NCBI GenBank assembly: GCA_020726505.1 | Contig: JAHLEZ010000003.1 | Span: 930,001-994,000, forward strand | Reading direction: 5' to 3' | Source: Leptodontidium sp. MPI-SDFR-AT-0119 | Taxonomy: Eukaryota; Ascomycota; Leotiomycetes; Helotiales; Leptodontidiaceae | Length of the DNA: 64,000 nucleotides | Shown here: one piece after another, positions 1 to 11,659 of the stretch | How positions within the stretch are numbered: the stretch's first letter is position 1 | How the letters are laid out: every line of letters starts with the position of its first letter | Made by a program: the position numbers and the translations under genes | Notes under the pieces: model-generated | Told to the model about the DNA's origin: nothing | What the model saw: the letters and a program-made list of their open reading frames with translations, nothing else | Databases searched by the model: none

Positions 1-27
1 TCAAGATGCATCTGCTAACTCACCTAG

Positions 28-513
28 ATCGCACCAAAACCTCCGAGTTCTCATCTTGAGAAAGGATATCTGATACTTCCCGCAGACTGGGTGAAGGCAA
101 ACCCCTCCTTCGAATTGAACATTCCCCTCAAGCCGCGTTTCATCTCGCCTCATCCCTACACGAACCAAGATATCGTCGCACTTGCCCGAGGGCCTCTCGT
201 ATACTGTGTAGAGGATTTCGACAATGCCTGGGTCGAAGACCACTTCAAAAGTCTTGTTCTCGATCTCGCCAGTGTTGTCGATGAAAGCCAGGTTTCTGCG
301 AAGGAAATGGGTGAGCCATATGTTGCTCTGACGGTTCAAGGAGTTCCTTCATTTCTTGATGTTGGCATGAAAGGGACAGAGAATAGCCCGTTTGGATCGG
401 TTGCTTACAGGCAGACTGGGGTGATTGAGAACCTACATTTCATTCCATACGCACTTCGTGATAACCGGGGAGGAAAGGGGCATATGCGGGTTGGCATCCG
501 TCGGAAGCATTAG
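28..513 (+). CDS. GH127/DUF1680 beta-L-arabinofuranosidase-like protein, last exon (partial)
   Basis: This is the 3' terminal exon of a gene that begins before the window. The reading frame is closed by stops at 16 and 25, and an acceptor (ctcacctag) ends at 27, so the exon most likely starts at 28 and runs to the TAG at 511-513. The peptide carries the C-terminal signature of fungal DUF1680 / GH127 proteins: KGYLILPADW followed by a beta-rich segment, ARGPLVYCVED, and the closing LHFIPYALRDNRGGKGHMRV block. GH127 enzymes release L-arabinofuranose from beta-linked arabino-oligosaccharides; fungal members are often intracellular. The catalytic residues lie upstream and are not visible here. 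It is about 700 bp upstream of a GH39-like glycosidase on the same strand, which fits a role in plant polysaccharide use. The family call is fairly secure; the exact substrate is inferred. Confidence 0.8.
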   Translation: MAPKPPSSHLEKGYLILPADWVKANPSFELNIPLKPRFISPHPYTNQDIVALARGPLVYCVEDFDNAWVEDHFKSLVLDLASVVDESQVSAKEMGEPYVALTVQGVPSFLDVGMKGTENSPFGSVAYRQTGVIENLHFIPYALRDNRGGKGHMRVGIRRKH

Positions 514-1130
514 ATTTGAGATCAATACATTAGATTCTGCCTACCTCTTTCTGACTGTTATTTCGTGAGATTCGGATACTATACTCTGCACTTCCATGTT
601 AACAGATATCGCTCAGTCGAGGCTGCCACCCCTCGTGCTGGGTAACTTTTCGGAGCTGTACAAAATTCCACAAAGCTCTCCCCGCAGTATCTGCACATCA
701 CATGTACCAGGGTAGATGCAGGTTACCAAGAAGAGCTGGCACGTGGGATTTTTAGAGTTATGAAGGAAGGCATTCGCGCTCCAATGAAAAGACCAGGGGT
801 TGGACATCGACACTAAATCCACAGCCGAGGGCAGTCTCCGGTGGGGGTGGAGATCCCAACCTCCTCCGGGATCCATTCAGTTTTTCGAAATGCCAGTCAA
901 GTGCCGGTATACGAGAGCCAGGAGTCAATTCAGAATCGAACGCCAACCCCAGCGGAGGTGTCATAATATGGGGAAGATGCGGGGTCATGGGATAATTTTT
1001 CTATCGCCGATCAGGGACCAGCATGGTCCTGACAAGGGACAGCGAGGGGGGATTGATGGTTTTGGAAGGAGAAATCAAAACAAGTACACAATTTCGGGGC
1101 TGCTAATGGGAGCAATTGTTCCGATGGAAA
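514..1130. other. intergenic, 3' region of GH127 gene and promoter of GH39-like gene
   Basis: No convincing coding sequence. The ORFs here have no family resemblance and overlap on both strands. The right end is the promoter of the GH39-like gene. Confidence 0.6.
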
Positions 1131-1132
1131 TC

Positions 1133-1140
1133 TATATAAG
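1133..1140 (+). promoter_or_regulatory. TATA box of the GH39-like gene
   Basis: The sequence tatataag lies about 84-91 nt upstream of the ATG at 1224. That is a normal distance for a filamentous-fungal TATA promoter with a short 5' UTR, and TATA promoters are common on inducible secreted-enzyme genes. Confidence 0.55.
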
Positions 1141-1223
1141 TCGGCCCAAGAATGCTTGTTTTCATATCTTCAGCTTGAAATCTTCTCACAAGTTAAACTC
1201 TCGTCATTGTCTTTGTCTTCATA

Positions 1224-2909
1224 ATGTATCCACTTCTTCCGCTTCTCCTTGCCGTGTCTGTGGCGTGCAACCCTGTGGAAAAGAGGGTGTCTGGAACCTC
1301 AGTCGTCAACCTGAATGACAACACCGGAACGCCAGGTAAGACCAGCTTCTTGGGGCAAATTTTGACCACTTGGTTCTTTCTCGAGACAAGACGGCTCAAA
1401 CCCTGCATATTCCCTTTCATACGCAAAGAAATTGAGCTCCTCCTGAACCATCTGAACGCATAAACCAAGTCTAACCTTCTGAGTTAGGACATCTCGCTAG
1501 CGGCATCCTCTATGGCATTCCAGACACGCCCAACCAGATCCCCGATCACTTCTACACAGATATCGGATTCAACTACGCAAGAGCAGGTGGAGCCCAAGTA
1601 GGTGCTCCAGGTCGTGGCTGGATTTGGGGGCTTTCAGAGTACAAGGTTAGTTACTGAATCTAGGCCAAAAATCCAAATTCAGAGTGCTGACAGGAACAGG
1701 TTCGATTTGCTTCGGCGTTGTCAAACTACAAGACCGCGCGAAAGTACAATGCTCCCTTCATTTTTCTCATTCATGATCTGTGGGGTGCAGATGGAACTCA
1801 GAATTCCTCGGCACCGTATCCTGGAGATAATGGAGATTGGACTTCTTGGGATAAGTACCTGACGCAATGGATATCCGATATGAAGGCCAATAGTGCTACT
1901 GCTGGACTTTCGGTTGATATCTGGAATGAGCCAGATTTGGGTGCTTTTTGGACTCGGGGACAGTCACAATATCTTCAGATGTGGGGCAGGACGTATCATC
2001 GTTTGAGGTTTGTTCTGTCTCGATCTACTACATGCAAGTATTTCTAACGCAGCTCGAATAGGACCGATTTGCCAGGTGTACAATTGATCGGCCCAGCATA
2101 CGCTGGCCAGCCCAGTACCAGCAATACATGTTAGTCTTTAGCCTCAGATATTAACGCCTTGCTAACCTTTAACAGGGTGGACAAGTTATCTCAGCTTTGT
2201 CAAAAGCAATGCAAGTGTCCCAGATCAGTACGTTTGGCACATGGAAGGGGGGGGCGGAGACATGCAAGGAGCAAACAGTGCACTCCAGACGATGCTCAAT
2301 ACTTACGGTCTTCCCAACAAGCCTCTTAACATCGACGAGTACGCCACCTATAACGAAGAATGTCCATCAGGTGCAGCATGGTGGATCTCGCAGCTGGAAA
2401 GAGTCAACGCAATTGGCCTTCGAGGAAATTGGCTGAGCGGAAACCAACTTCACGATTTCATGGCATCCTTGATATCTAAGCCGGATGCAACATCAAACTA
2501 CAGTCCCACTTCTGGCGGGTACTTCCCGAATGGTGAATTCCAGGTTTACAAGTACTACAACAAGAATATGACTGGGCATCGAGTTGGTTCTCTTCCATCG
2601 GCTGATCTCAAGCTGGACACTTATGCGACTGTGGGAACGGACAAGGTCAGAGTACTGACCGGAGTACGCATTACGACCGGAACATGGCAAATCACTATCA
2701 ATGGGCTTTCTTCGGTCGGTTTGCCGTCATCTGGGTCCCTCAGTATCCATACTTGGGGCTTTCCTTTCACTGGAGGGCATTTTGGACAGGTAGATGCTCC
2801 AAACGACCTTGGGTATTACTCTCATGATTATTCCGGGGATAGCGTGACTTTCCCTGTGTATCAGACCGATACTTCAACAGCCTATGCTTTTGAGTTTGCC
2901 GTCAATTAA
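1224..2909 (+). CDS. secreted GH39-like glycoside hydrolase (clan GH-A fold)
   Basis: Five exons give a 459-residue protein: 1224-1335, 1488-1645, 1700-2007, 2062-2129, 2176-2909. Each junction has GT-AG ends and restores frame. Residues 1 to about 15 form a hydrophobic signal peptide (MYPLLPLLLAVSVAC). A TIM-barrel catalytic part follows. The IWNEPDL motif with Glu167 is the expected acid/base, and NIDEYA with Glu270 fits the nucleophile on a later strand. The last ~130 residues are a beta-sandwich-like tail rich in Ser/Thr/Gly. Family knowledge: GH39 includes beta-xylosidases and related exo-enzymes acting on plant or fungal glycans; fungal secreted members are poorly characterised. It is preceded by a TATA box and lies between a GH127 gene and a transcription factor gene. 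Substrate cannot be read from the sequence; another clan-A family (GH5-like) is the main alternative. Confidence 0.75.
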
Positions 2910-3421
2910 ATTGGACAGTATGGTTTGGAAGAGAGTTAGTTTTGTTCCACTGGGTAAAGCTGGGAAAGTTGGGTTGTTCTTGCCAAATATAAAATATTGT
3001 GTGAGGTTATTTGGGGTTATATTGAAGATATTGTTGTGATATTGAGTCTTATCGCGAGAAATTTTACAAAAAATGTGATCGTAATGCTTATTCTCCACGA
3101 CCTCATACCAAATCCTGTGAGAAAACAACCCCTTGCCGTCGGCTGATGATTGCCGAGGTGGATGGTGCTGATTGGTGCGCGAAATTACCCCACACGTCCA
3201 GTCTCTCTCGTTTTCAAGCATCACTTCCACTCAAGGACTCTCCATCCTGCCTACGTACAGCACTTCCTCTCGCCAATCCTGGGCATCTCTCAAGCAGTCA
3301 GCAACAATTTCCTGGCGTTCAGGTGAAGGCACCTCAGGCGACCCACAGGCTACCACCACATAGCATCACCACGGTCTCCAACCAATGCTCTCCAGGACTG
3401 CAATGCACGAACAGATGGAGA
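2910..3421. other. intergenic between GH39-like gene and transcription factor gene
   Basis: AT-rich 3' flank up to about 3130, then the likely 5' UTR/promoter of the zinc-finger regulator. The regulator's reading frame is open back to an ATG at 3146, so part of this stretch could be coding if the upstream start is used. Confidence 0.5.
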
Positions 3422-6400
3422 ATGGAGCCTCACACCAGTACGGCGGAATCCCATCAGGCAGCTCCAGCTAGTCGATTTCAATGCCAGGAATGTCATCAGA
3501 CATTTGGCCGTGTTGAACACTTGACTCGGCATTCAAGAAGTCATACCAAGGAGCGTTCTCTTAAATGCTCTTACTGTCGAAAAGGGTTTTATAGAATGTA
3601 TGTTCGTTCATGTAGTGTATTACGCCCTACTACTAGGGATTCTTCTTTTAGGTTCCACCTGCCTAGAATTCGTCTATGTTTTGTTATATTTCGCGTGGCG
3701 GTGGTAGCTTACAGTTTCGTCCTTTAGAGATGCATTGAGACGGCACGAACAGGTCCACAGAGAACCAAAAAGAAGTTCCCTTGGAAAAGGTGCTCGAGCC
3801 TGTCTTTCAGTAAGTGATTTCTTGTTCGCCTGTTCCGGAGAAGCATCACGCTACTCTTATTTTCCCAAACTAAATAAGACCATGACTGACTTTGACAATC
3901 CAGTGTGCGTCTGCTAGGAGAAAGTGCACCGGAGATGACCCATGCTTGGGCTGCCAGAAACGTTCCTTGGAGTGCAAGTATCCAATATTGAATGGCAGAA
4001 CCACGTCGAGACAACCACCAGATGATGGAAATTTGGCATCACCAAGGGATGAAAGCTCGCCACAATCAATCGCTGATCGGCCAGCAACCAATCCACAGGA
4101 TTCCCCAATGTCTTGGTCCAATACATCCGGATCTCCGAGCCAATTCCAAGGGTCTTCAATTCAGGCTGACCACACCCAGAACTCTTCTGGGATGCAGACT
4201 GTCAATCCCCATTTGTCTCAAGGTAATCACATACAGACGTTAGCCACTCCTCTACCAGGCAACCGAGATCCTCCAAATCGGCAGGAACTGGAGTTATCTG
4301 ATTATAATGCAAGGCAGCAAGTTGTAGATAGAGACCACATCTCTCCACCCCGGACTTCAGGTCACGAACCCCCTCCGTTGCAATCCTTGCAACCCCAGTT
4401 CGGCATCAACGATCATAGTCAAGATCATCTTGCTACACCCTGGTTCAACAATAACTTCCAGTCCATTAATTGGCTGCCCGAGGACTGGACACCTGATTTT
4501 CAAATGAATGGCGGTGATATACTAACGCCGTTTGATCGTGACCAAGTCGCCACATACGCAAACGACATTCCATCTCGATATCAAGAATCTCCCAGGAATT
4601 TTGGCCTGGGCCAATCTCTGCCTCTGCAAAGTACCAGCCCTCAAGCAGCAGGTCTCAATGATATCTCAAGTCCAGGGTCCCAAAGCACGCAGTCTGCGGG
4701 CCGGTTCTATGTTGATGGAGACGGCGCGCGGCTCCCACGAGTTCGGAAAGCACCCTATGGACAATCCGAACCACATCCCCACCACTCGTCACACGAGTCT
4801 GGGAGTTCGCATGCCATGCTCATGTTCCCAGATTTAGGCCAATTTACAACCCATAGGAGTGGACCAACTCTGGATTTCGAAGAACTTCCCCACAGTGTAT
4901 ACGATGAAATCTCCAGGATGTTTCATCTTACATGTGTATCATCGTCTGTCTATTCAAATTTCTACGGCGATTCATTTCCGACTCTCCAAGCTATCAGTCA
5001 CTTCATTTGTCTTTTCACGCAACATTTCCGCCCATCACTTCCATTCCTCCATCCAACAACATTCGATATCTCGAGCACTCATTGGCTGCTTATTCTGGCG
5101 ATGGCTGCGGTTGGCAGCCATTATGCTGACACCGAATCTTCTGGAAGCCTAGTTGTTGCTATGCATGAATTTTTGAGGCGCGCAGTATTGACAGCTGTGA
5201 GTCTTTGTGTCAACTTATCTTCTTTCTCACAACTGAGTCGTAAATGCAGGTAGAACTTGAAGGCAATTCGAAGCCTGCGACTTTGATCCTGGCACAAGTG
5301 AAGTTACTGAGTTGTGTTGGAATGATGTATTGTGGCGATGATCGACTTCAGATGATAGCGAGGAGCTACCACAACGATCTAGCTGCGTTCTGTACTTCAT
5401 ATTGGGCGATGACATGCTCAGAAGCATCTTCAAGAAATTCCGAACAGGATGGGCAAGATTGGAAGGCATGGATTCAAACTGAGGCCACCCGGCGAACCGG
5501 ATATTGCATTTGGGTAAGCTCGACATCCGTTTCAAAACACCCTGGCTGACACGTTCGCAGCTTTTGGATTGCATGTGGTCATTCCACTTCCAGATACGGC
5601 CTCTATTGACGCTGGAAGATGCTAAAGTTCCAATTCCCTGTCAAGAAGTCTTATGGGAAGCAGAGACCTCCCTTGACTGGCAGCAACTGTATGCATGCGC
5701 CGCCCGTAGGTTATACCCTCGTCCTACCACGTATTTAGCACTTGCTCATTTGTTTTTAGCGAGTGCCTCTCTTCATGACACAATACAGCTTGCCTATATC
5801 GAGAAACGGCTTCAGTCTTCAACTGGAGAGTTCAGTCGGATTCTCTGCGTTCACGCCCTTTTCCACAGAACATGGGAAGTCGAGAAATATTTCAAGCAAC
5901 CCCTCACACTTTGGACTCCAACAGCCGAGAAGCAAGATATTAAAACCATCGAGAGCTCATTGCCCATATGGCTACCAGGGAATCCCACGTATTCGAAATG
6001 GCGAAATTCCGCGTGTGACTGCCTTGACATATTGCACTGGCATGCCAACAGTGTCATTGGCGCAGCATCTGGCATGGAACACCCAACAGTTCTTCATCTA
6101 CACCTAGCTCGAGTCATCTTGCTGACTCCAATCCAACAAATCCTCGACCTGACGAAATTACTAACGCACACCTCGGCTCCGCCAAACGGACCTCAGATCG
6201 TGAGTTTAAGGAGGCACATCCAACGCTGGGCCCTAGACGACCAGCATAAAGCAAGACTTGCTACAATCCATGCTGGTGTTCTCTTCTGGCACGTCCGTCG
6301 CTACTCTTCAGATGCGTTCTACGAACCATCATCTGTCCTACTCGCCACCCTATCCCTCTGGGCATACGGTACATTTGCACCCCACACACCACCAAAGCGC

Positions 6401-6730
6401 GCCAACAACTCCACATCTCCCGGAAGCGCACCGCAAGACTCCGACCAAGACGCAGAAGCAACATCCCTTTTCCCAACATCTATCCAACTCGATCGTCCTG
6501 CCGATGACGAGCTGGTACAGCTTTTCGTTAAAAGAGGCCAGAGTATGCGTGCGAATATAACCGGAGTGGGAAATCTTTGTAGTGCCAAAGGTCCCTTGCG
6601 TGTATTGAATGAAGGTCAGAATCTTCTGAAGGGGTTGAAGATTTGGGGTGAAGGTAAAAGGGGTATAGAGAGGTTACGGAAGTTGAGTGAGGTTTGTATT
6701 CTTGAGCGGGATGGTGGTAGACTTGGTTGA
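3422..6730 (+). CDS. C2H2 + Zn2Cys6 fungal-specific transcription factor
   Basis: Five exons (3422-3597, 3728-3809, 3904-5196, 5250-5513, 5561-6730) give 994 residues. Two C2H2 fingers come first: Cys21, Cys24, His37, His41 and Cys49, Cys52, His65, His69. A complete Zn2Cys6 cluster follows with Cys at 84, 87, 94, 100, 103 and 110. Intron 1 cuts the second finger and intron 2 cuts the binuclear cluster between its first two cysteines; both motifs are perfect only after splicing, which strongly supports the model. A long Ser/Gln/Pro-rich linker precedes a fungal-specific TF domain (Fungal_trans, PF04082-like) in exons 3-5. It should act in the nucleus as a DNA-binding regulator. The frame is also open upstream to an ATG at 3146 (92 more residues), so the start is uncertain. 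Targets are unknown; the two glycosidase genes next door are candidates by position only. Confidence 0.88.
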
Positions 6731-7439
6731 ACAACCGTACCTAAGGCTGGGCTGTAGTGTCTAAGGACATTTGTGAAGATATGAGATATATACCACGTAA
6801 TGATGCATCGTTGGGTCACATTGAGCAATTTTACTTTGGGAATAAAGTATCGTATGTCATTCCCACTTTATTGATTGGCTTTGTTTCGTTTTAGAGAACG
6901 TTTAATCGGTCCCACAGTGTTAAGACTTTGTGAAGGATGAGAGCCTGCTACAGGATTTGTTTACTTTTGCATTGGAGCTTAGCGAACCCACTTGAAACTG
7001 CGAATCCTGCAAGCAGCCAAGATGACTTTTGCATCTTTACACTCAATACTATTGGAAAGTGCATAAAATCTCTTTCTATTTGTCTAGATCCTGGAAGGTC
7101 TTGGAGGTGAGCGGATTGAATGGTCTCTCGTCTACCCTACAGCTACAAGCCGCTAAGTTTTCTCACCAATCTCTCCATCTGTCTCGGTTGGACTCACTCA
7201 CTGTCGATTTTGCTCACTCCGGACACATCTATGCCAAATATTTCACTCATACAAATCGATAAACTCCCAACACTCGATCGAACAGCCCAACTACCGCAGG
7301 ACTTGCTCTACGGCTGACAGCGGGGGATCGCGACATCAAGACATCCCACTCACTCAAATTACTGTAAGAACCGTGGTAAGTTCTCGATCTCACCTTTCCC
7401 CTAATAGACCACACTCCAGCTAAGATTGATTCTCAGACA
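6731..7439. other. intergenic upstream of the BTB array
   Basis: Contains the 3' flank of the transcription factor gene and the presumed promoter and 5' UTR of the first BTB gene. Short ORFs at 7029-7317 lack any recognisable domain. Nothing else seen. Confidence 0.5.
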
Positions 7440-8230
7440 ATGCCTTCCTCAAAGTTTCCTGTCGGCAACGGCTCAGCCCCCGTCGAAGAGAAGATAGCCC
7501 CCAGTCTCACGTACGTTTAATAGTCTCCGCAAGTACTTTCATCACCAAGAGTGTCAGCTAACAGCACACCCAGCGCTGCTCTCACCATGGTCAAAATCAT
7601 CATCAGCAAAGGTGAAGACAAAAAAGAATATCAGATCTACCAAGAATTCGCCACTTACCACTCCCCGGTTCTCAAAGACGCCTTCGAAAGCGGTCAAAAG
7701 TCCTGCACCATCAGCGACATGTCACCAGACCTGTTCGGGAATATCCAATGCTGGATGTATACCGGCGAGCTCTGCGGACCAGACAATAGGATTCTTCTTC
7801 CCGCCCAACTCTGCCGCCTGTGGATCGGCGCTGCCTTCTTGCAGATGCCACGACTCCAGAACTTCGTTATGGGAAAGTTATTCGGCAATAAATCTATGGA
7901 TATCATTGCCGTTTCGAGGATCTATGAGATGACGAAAGGGGATCCGAAGAGTAAGTTAAGGCAGCTGTATTTGGATCGTTGTGCTTTTGAGTGGCCGAGG
8001 AAGGAGTGGTATCCTGTGGCGTTGGCGCTGCATTTGGAGTCCGATCAGTGTCGGAGCAGGTGAAGCTTCCAAGGACTTTCTTGTTAGATTTGATTAATGA
8101 TATTTGTACGGCTTGTGAGGATAATGCGAGACTGCTGAGGGCCGCTATTGCGAAGGGGAATACGTTCGATAAGAAGGATCCGAAGAAACTTAGGTTGGAG
8201 GATTATCTTGTTGAGGAGCCTAAGTTGTAG
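7440..8230 (+). CDS. BTB/POZ domain protein, apparently frameshifted near its C-terminus
   Basis: Exon 1 is 7440-7510 (ATG context acaATGcc) and exon 2 starts at about 7574 after a cccag acceptor; 7565 is an equally in-frame alternative. The protein has a BTB-like core: a strand VKIIISKG, then IYQEFATYHSPVLKDAFESG, then a WMYTGEL segment and a helical back part (KLRQLYLDRCAFEW). BTB domains mediate dimerisation and often recruit Cullin-3 ligases or act in transcription complexes. At about 8045 the frame ends in a stop (8060-8062), while the clearly homologous tail (LPRTFLLDLINDI to LEDYLVEEPKL) continues in another frame to 8230. A 44-nt intron 8016-8059 would repair the frame but lacks a branch site and is shorter than any other here. 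A one-base indel is the simpler explanation, so this may be a recent pseudogene or a sequence error. Confidence 0.7.
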
Positions 8231-8727
8231 GTTTTTTGAGAGGTATGGGTTACTGTGGGAAATGTGTCGCTGTTTGTCGATGTAATCGGGGCGTGGTGGA
8301 ACAGGATAAAAAAAAAGTTATTGCCTTGCAGAAAGAGAGACTCGGCCAGGAGGATCCTCTTACACATTGCTTTGAGCTAATGAAGGAGGTTTTCGCGAAG
8401 TGAGGAGAAACCCAATCGTTAGAGCAGTCTATGATGCCAACTCTCTAATTTTCGGATTAGAATCCAGATCGAGGATTGAGGTTGGCATGCTAACCTACAC
8501 GGAGTAGAAAAAGCTTGTCATCTTAATTATCCACTTTTTCTCTTGCACCGAAGATAACAATGAATTCGGGACTCAATTCCCGAATATTCATTCCCATAGG
8601 TGCCATGTTTAGAATTGAGTTCCTGTAGTTCTCTTCTTTAAGGGTTAACATAAACCCGTCTCAGCTTCCATCCAAAAGTCTACAAATACAGCGCTCTCCC
8701 AAAATCAACTCCCGCACTAATCCCACA
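8231..8727. other. intergenic between first and second BTB genes
   Basis: No coding sequence or RNA gene seen. It holds the 3' flank of the first BTB gene and the promoter of the second. Confidence 0.5.
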
Positions 8728-9574
8728 ATGTTCCACTTCGCCAACAACAACTTAAACATCCTAGCAACATCTCAATTGCCCTCCAACATGGCTCTCCAAA
8801 GGCCAAGTCCACATAAACTTCTTCAGTCAGTCTCCAATCCTTCGTCCATCCTTCTTTCGTGACAGCGATACTAACCCAAATCTAACGAACAGGTTGATGT
8901 CAAGCGAGAAAGTCAAGATGTACATCGGCCAAGAAGAAAAGCTCTACCTCGTCCCCCGCGAGCTCATCCGCTACCACTCAAACACCCTACGAGTCCACTT
9001 CGACAAGAAAGTCTGCATCAGAAAGGAGCGAACATTCATAAAAGCCAAGTACGAGCAGAACAACGCTAAGCATCTGTACGACTGCCAACCCGAGCACTTC
9101 GACATGTTGCTCGAGTGCATGATGCAGGGCGGTATATCGACGCGTTGGACGAACAGCCGTGAGGCTATCGAGAAGTGTATGGCGCTTGTCGAATACTCGT
9201 GGAAGATTGATATGGCTGCTATGGTGTGCGAGGCGGTTGTCGAGCCGCTGAGGAATGCTATCAAGACTCCAGTTCTGCAGCAACCTTCAGTTGGCTTCAG
9301 TGTCCCTCGGCGTGAGGTGCCTCATCGTGGCTTTACAATGGAGGATATCATGACGGTGTTTAAGGTGACGCAACCTGGAAATAGGCTGAGAGCTCTGGTG
9401 GCTCAGGATGTGTTGAGTAGGCAAGGATTGAAGGGCACTACATTCAAGGACTTGGAGACTCATGTACCTGGCTTCGCGGCCGAGATCTTGAATCAGTTTC
9501 GAGAGTGTGCCAGTTTCTGGGCTTGGACTGATCCAATTACTGGACTTCAGAGAACATTTGATGGGTATGCATAA
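8728..9574 (+). CDS. BTB/POZ-like protein (tandem paralogue 2)
   Basis: Two exons, 8728-8825 and 8893-9574, give 259 residues. The ATG at 8728 is chosen because it is in frame with a second ATG at 8788 and has good context. The phase-2 intron falls just before a Leu-Met that opens the BTB core, exactly as in the two paralogues downstream. The core reads EKVKMYIGQEEKLYLVPREL then YHSNTLRVHF, the pattern of a BTB first strand and helix pair. The C-terminal part (VTQPGNRLRALVAQDVLS through AAEILNQFRECASF and WTDPITG) matches the C-terminal domain of the genes at 10245 and 12199. It is divergent in the middle. Probable role is protein-protein interaction, by family; no specific function can be given. 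Confidence 0.75.
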
Positions 9575-10244
9575 TCTTGAGAGGGTTTGGAGTCTTGCCG
9601 GGGTTTGGATCATTTGGAGGTGTTCTTGTTATGGGAGCACGTGGTTCTTCTTCCGCGCTGGTCTTCCTTTTCCTTTCCAAGGCATACAATATCTCGACTT
9701 CAGACTACTATGAGCATGCCTTTTCTCCGCATTGAATAAAAATTTGATGTTGCCCTTTGCCTCGAAACGTGATTCTACCTTGCCAGGGTAATACAGAACC
9801 AGCGCGTGATTCCGTTCTTTCGGTTATGCTTCAGAGGATGAATCAAAACAATGCTAAACACTACCAAATCATGTCGTGGGAAGTATTACTCCATGATGCC
9901 TTACTTATTAACTTGGGTGAAATAGAGGACATATTGACAACGAGCTAGCCATCACAGAAGCTCTTACGAGCAGAGCTTGTGATATGGCAGGTCATTCCTA
10001 CCAATTGCGGAAGTTCAACATTGACAGAACAAAAACCTAAGCGAGCACGTAGCTGAGCTTTCAACTTTTCACAACTTCTCTTCCGCCTTGATTTCAGATC
10101 TTGACTTCTTCACCGCAAAAACACACCTATTTCCGCGGAAGCCTGGCACAATATCACAGTTTCACTGGCAGCTCATGTTAACGCAAGCGTTGACTGGCAA
10201 ACATCCAATTCCAATCTCCCCTAAATCACCAACCCCAACGCAAG
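9575..10244. other. intergenic between second and third BTB genes
   Basis: No supported gene. A short ORF at 9757-9948 has no recognisable features. The right end is presumed promoter for the next BTB gene. Confidence 0.5.
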
Positions 10245-10999
10245 ATGTCAGCTTCACCAGCCCGGTCTTCCAAGCGGCCACGCCCCCGCAGCTTCGAGCC
10301 GCCAAAGAAGTTGTCTACGGCAGAACGCATCGTGTAAGTCATCTTCCCAATTCCAGGTCTTCCGGAATCTGATGCACATATAGCAAGATGAACAAAAGCC
10401 CTTTGGTGGGCGTCTTTGTTGGACCTGAGAAAAAGCACTTCAGCGTGCCACAGGACCTTCTTACCCACTTATCGCCCTACTTCGATGCTGCTTTCAGCGG
10501 AAACTACAAGGAGGGCATTACAAGCAGTCTCGGTCTGGACGAGGATAATCGGGGCGACTTCGAGGTCTTGCAAGATTTTGTGGTCAATGGCAATGTGTTG
10601 GACATCCTTACAGTGGACAAATGGGGCGACGAGGTTGTAGAGCGATGCATCGGCTTTCTTGTTTATGCCAACAAGTGTTTGCTGGGACCGGTTGATGAGC
10701 ATGTCTACGAACCACACAGACCAGACTTGGTGTCGCGTGGATCAAAGGGTTTCCGTGGCGCACACACCGAGAGAGTGTTTGGGGTTACAGCAAAGGATAG
10801 TAGTCTGAGAGGTCTCATCACCCATGCAGCATTGTCTTTTGGAGGAGCTCGTAAAGGAACTTACAGAGAGCAAGAACTGAAGGTTGATGGCTTCGCTGCG
10901 GAGTTGCTTCGCCTCACTCGGGAGTGCGTCACCCACATCACCTGGAATGATCCGCTCAGGGTCCCAAAACCAGGCAAGCCGAGCGATAGACGCGATTGA
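10245..10999 (+). CDS. BTB/POZ-like protein (tandem paralogue 3)
   Basis: Two exons, 10245-10333 and 10384-10999, give 234 residues. Exon 1 encodes a basic stretch (RSSKRPRPRS) that could be a nuclear localisation signal. The 50-nt phase-2 intron lies at the same place as in the neighbouring paralogues, one codon before the first Met of the core. The core VGVFVGPEKKHFSVPQDLL and THLSPYFDAAFSGNYKEG is a standard fungal BTB start. A middle helix region follows (VVERCIGFLVYANKCLL), then the shared C-terminal block (GLITHAALSFGGARKG, FAAELLRLTRECVTHITWNDP). It is co-oriented with the genes before and after it, consistent with tandem duplication and divergence. Confidence 0.78.
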
Positions 11000-11260
11000 G
11001 AGAGAGAGGAGAGATTCATGTGAATGAAGGAAAGGCATTGAATGTGATCAGCAACTCAGAATGGCTAGGTACCGTACACATTGCAGGAGCTGGCTTACAA
11101 TTGTACTTCTGGTGCTACGTCGACAGAACACTGAAGTTGATAGAGACTATGGGAGACCTCATTAGCTATAAGCAATTTGCCAAGAGCAGGCATTGCTCAG
11201 TGATGCACTACTGTTCTTAATATTCATCCTAAGTGACAAAAGGATTCTCGCTTAATCCAA

Positions 11261-11296
11261 TAGATGCTGTAGAATGCTGTAGAATGCTGTAGAATG
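11261..11296. repeat. tandem repeat of the 10-mer agaatgctgt
   Basis: The unit agaatgctgt (or gatgctgt at the left edge) is repeated about 3.5 times head to tail between the third and fourth BTB genes. Confidence 0.8.
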
Positions 11297-11659
11297 TCGT
11301 TGCGCCTTGGGTGCTGCCGCAACAATGAATTCTTCCCAGCTTGATGCCAAACAGAAAGCTTCTTGCTTTAAACTTTTGATTTAATCTTCGTCTCCTTAGA
11401 TCTACCAGACACCTTCTCTGAGTTTCGATGTCACACTGTCGCGAGATACCTGTAAATAAGCGACCATCATAGACTCTCAAGCACCCCAAACTTAGCAGAT
11501 CCAAATAGGTAGCTAGCTATCTTCTCCTCAACCTAGAATATCACGCTTGGGAGATAGTCTGATTGGTGGGAAGAGTGTATGTTTTGATTTTGAAGTGTTG
11601 CATACTTTTAGTTGTGCGTGGGAACCAGGGAGCTGCCATCGGGCTGGAAGATGGAGGAT

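Noticed and set aside
8016..8059. 44-nt intron that would repair the first BTB gene
   Set aside because: No branch site and below the size of every other intron here; a frameshift is simpler. Kept as an alternative only.
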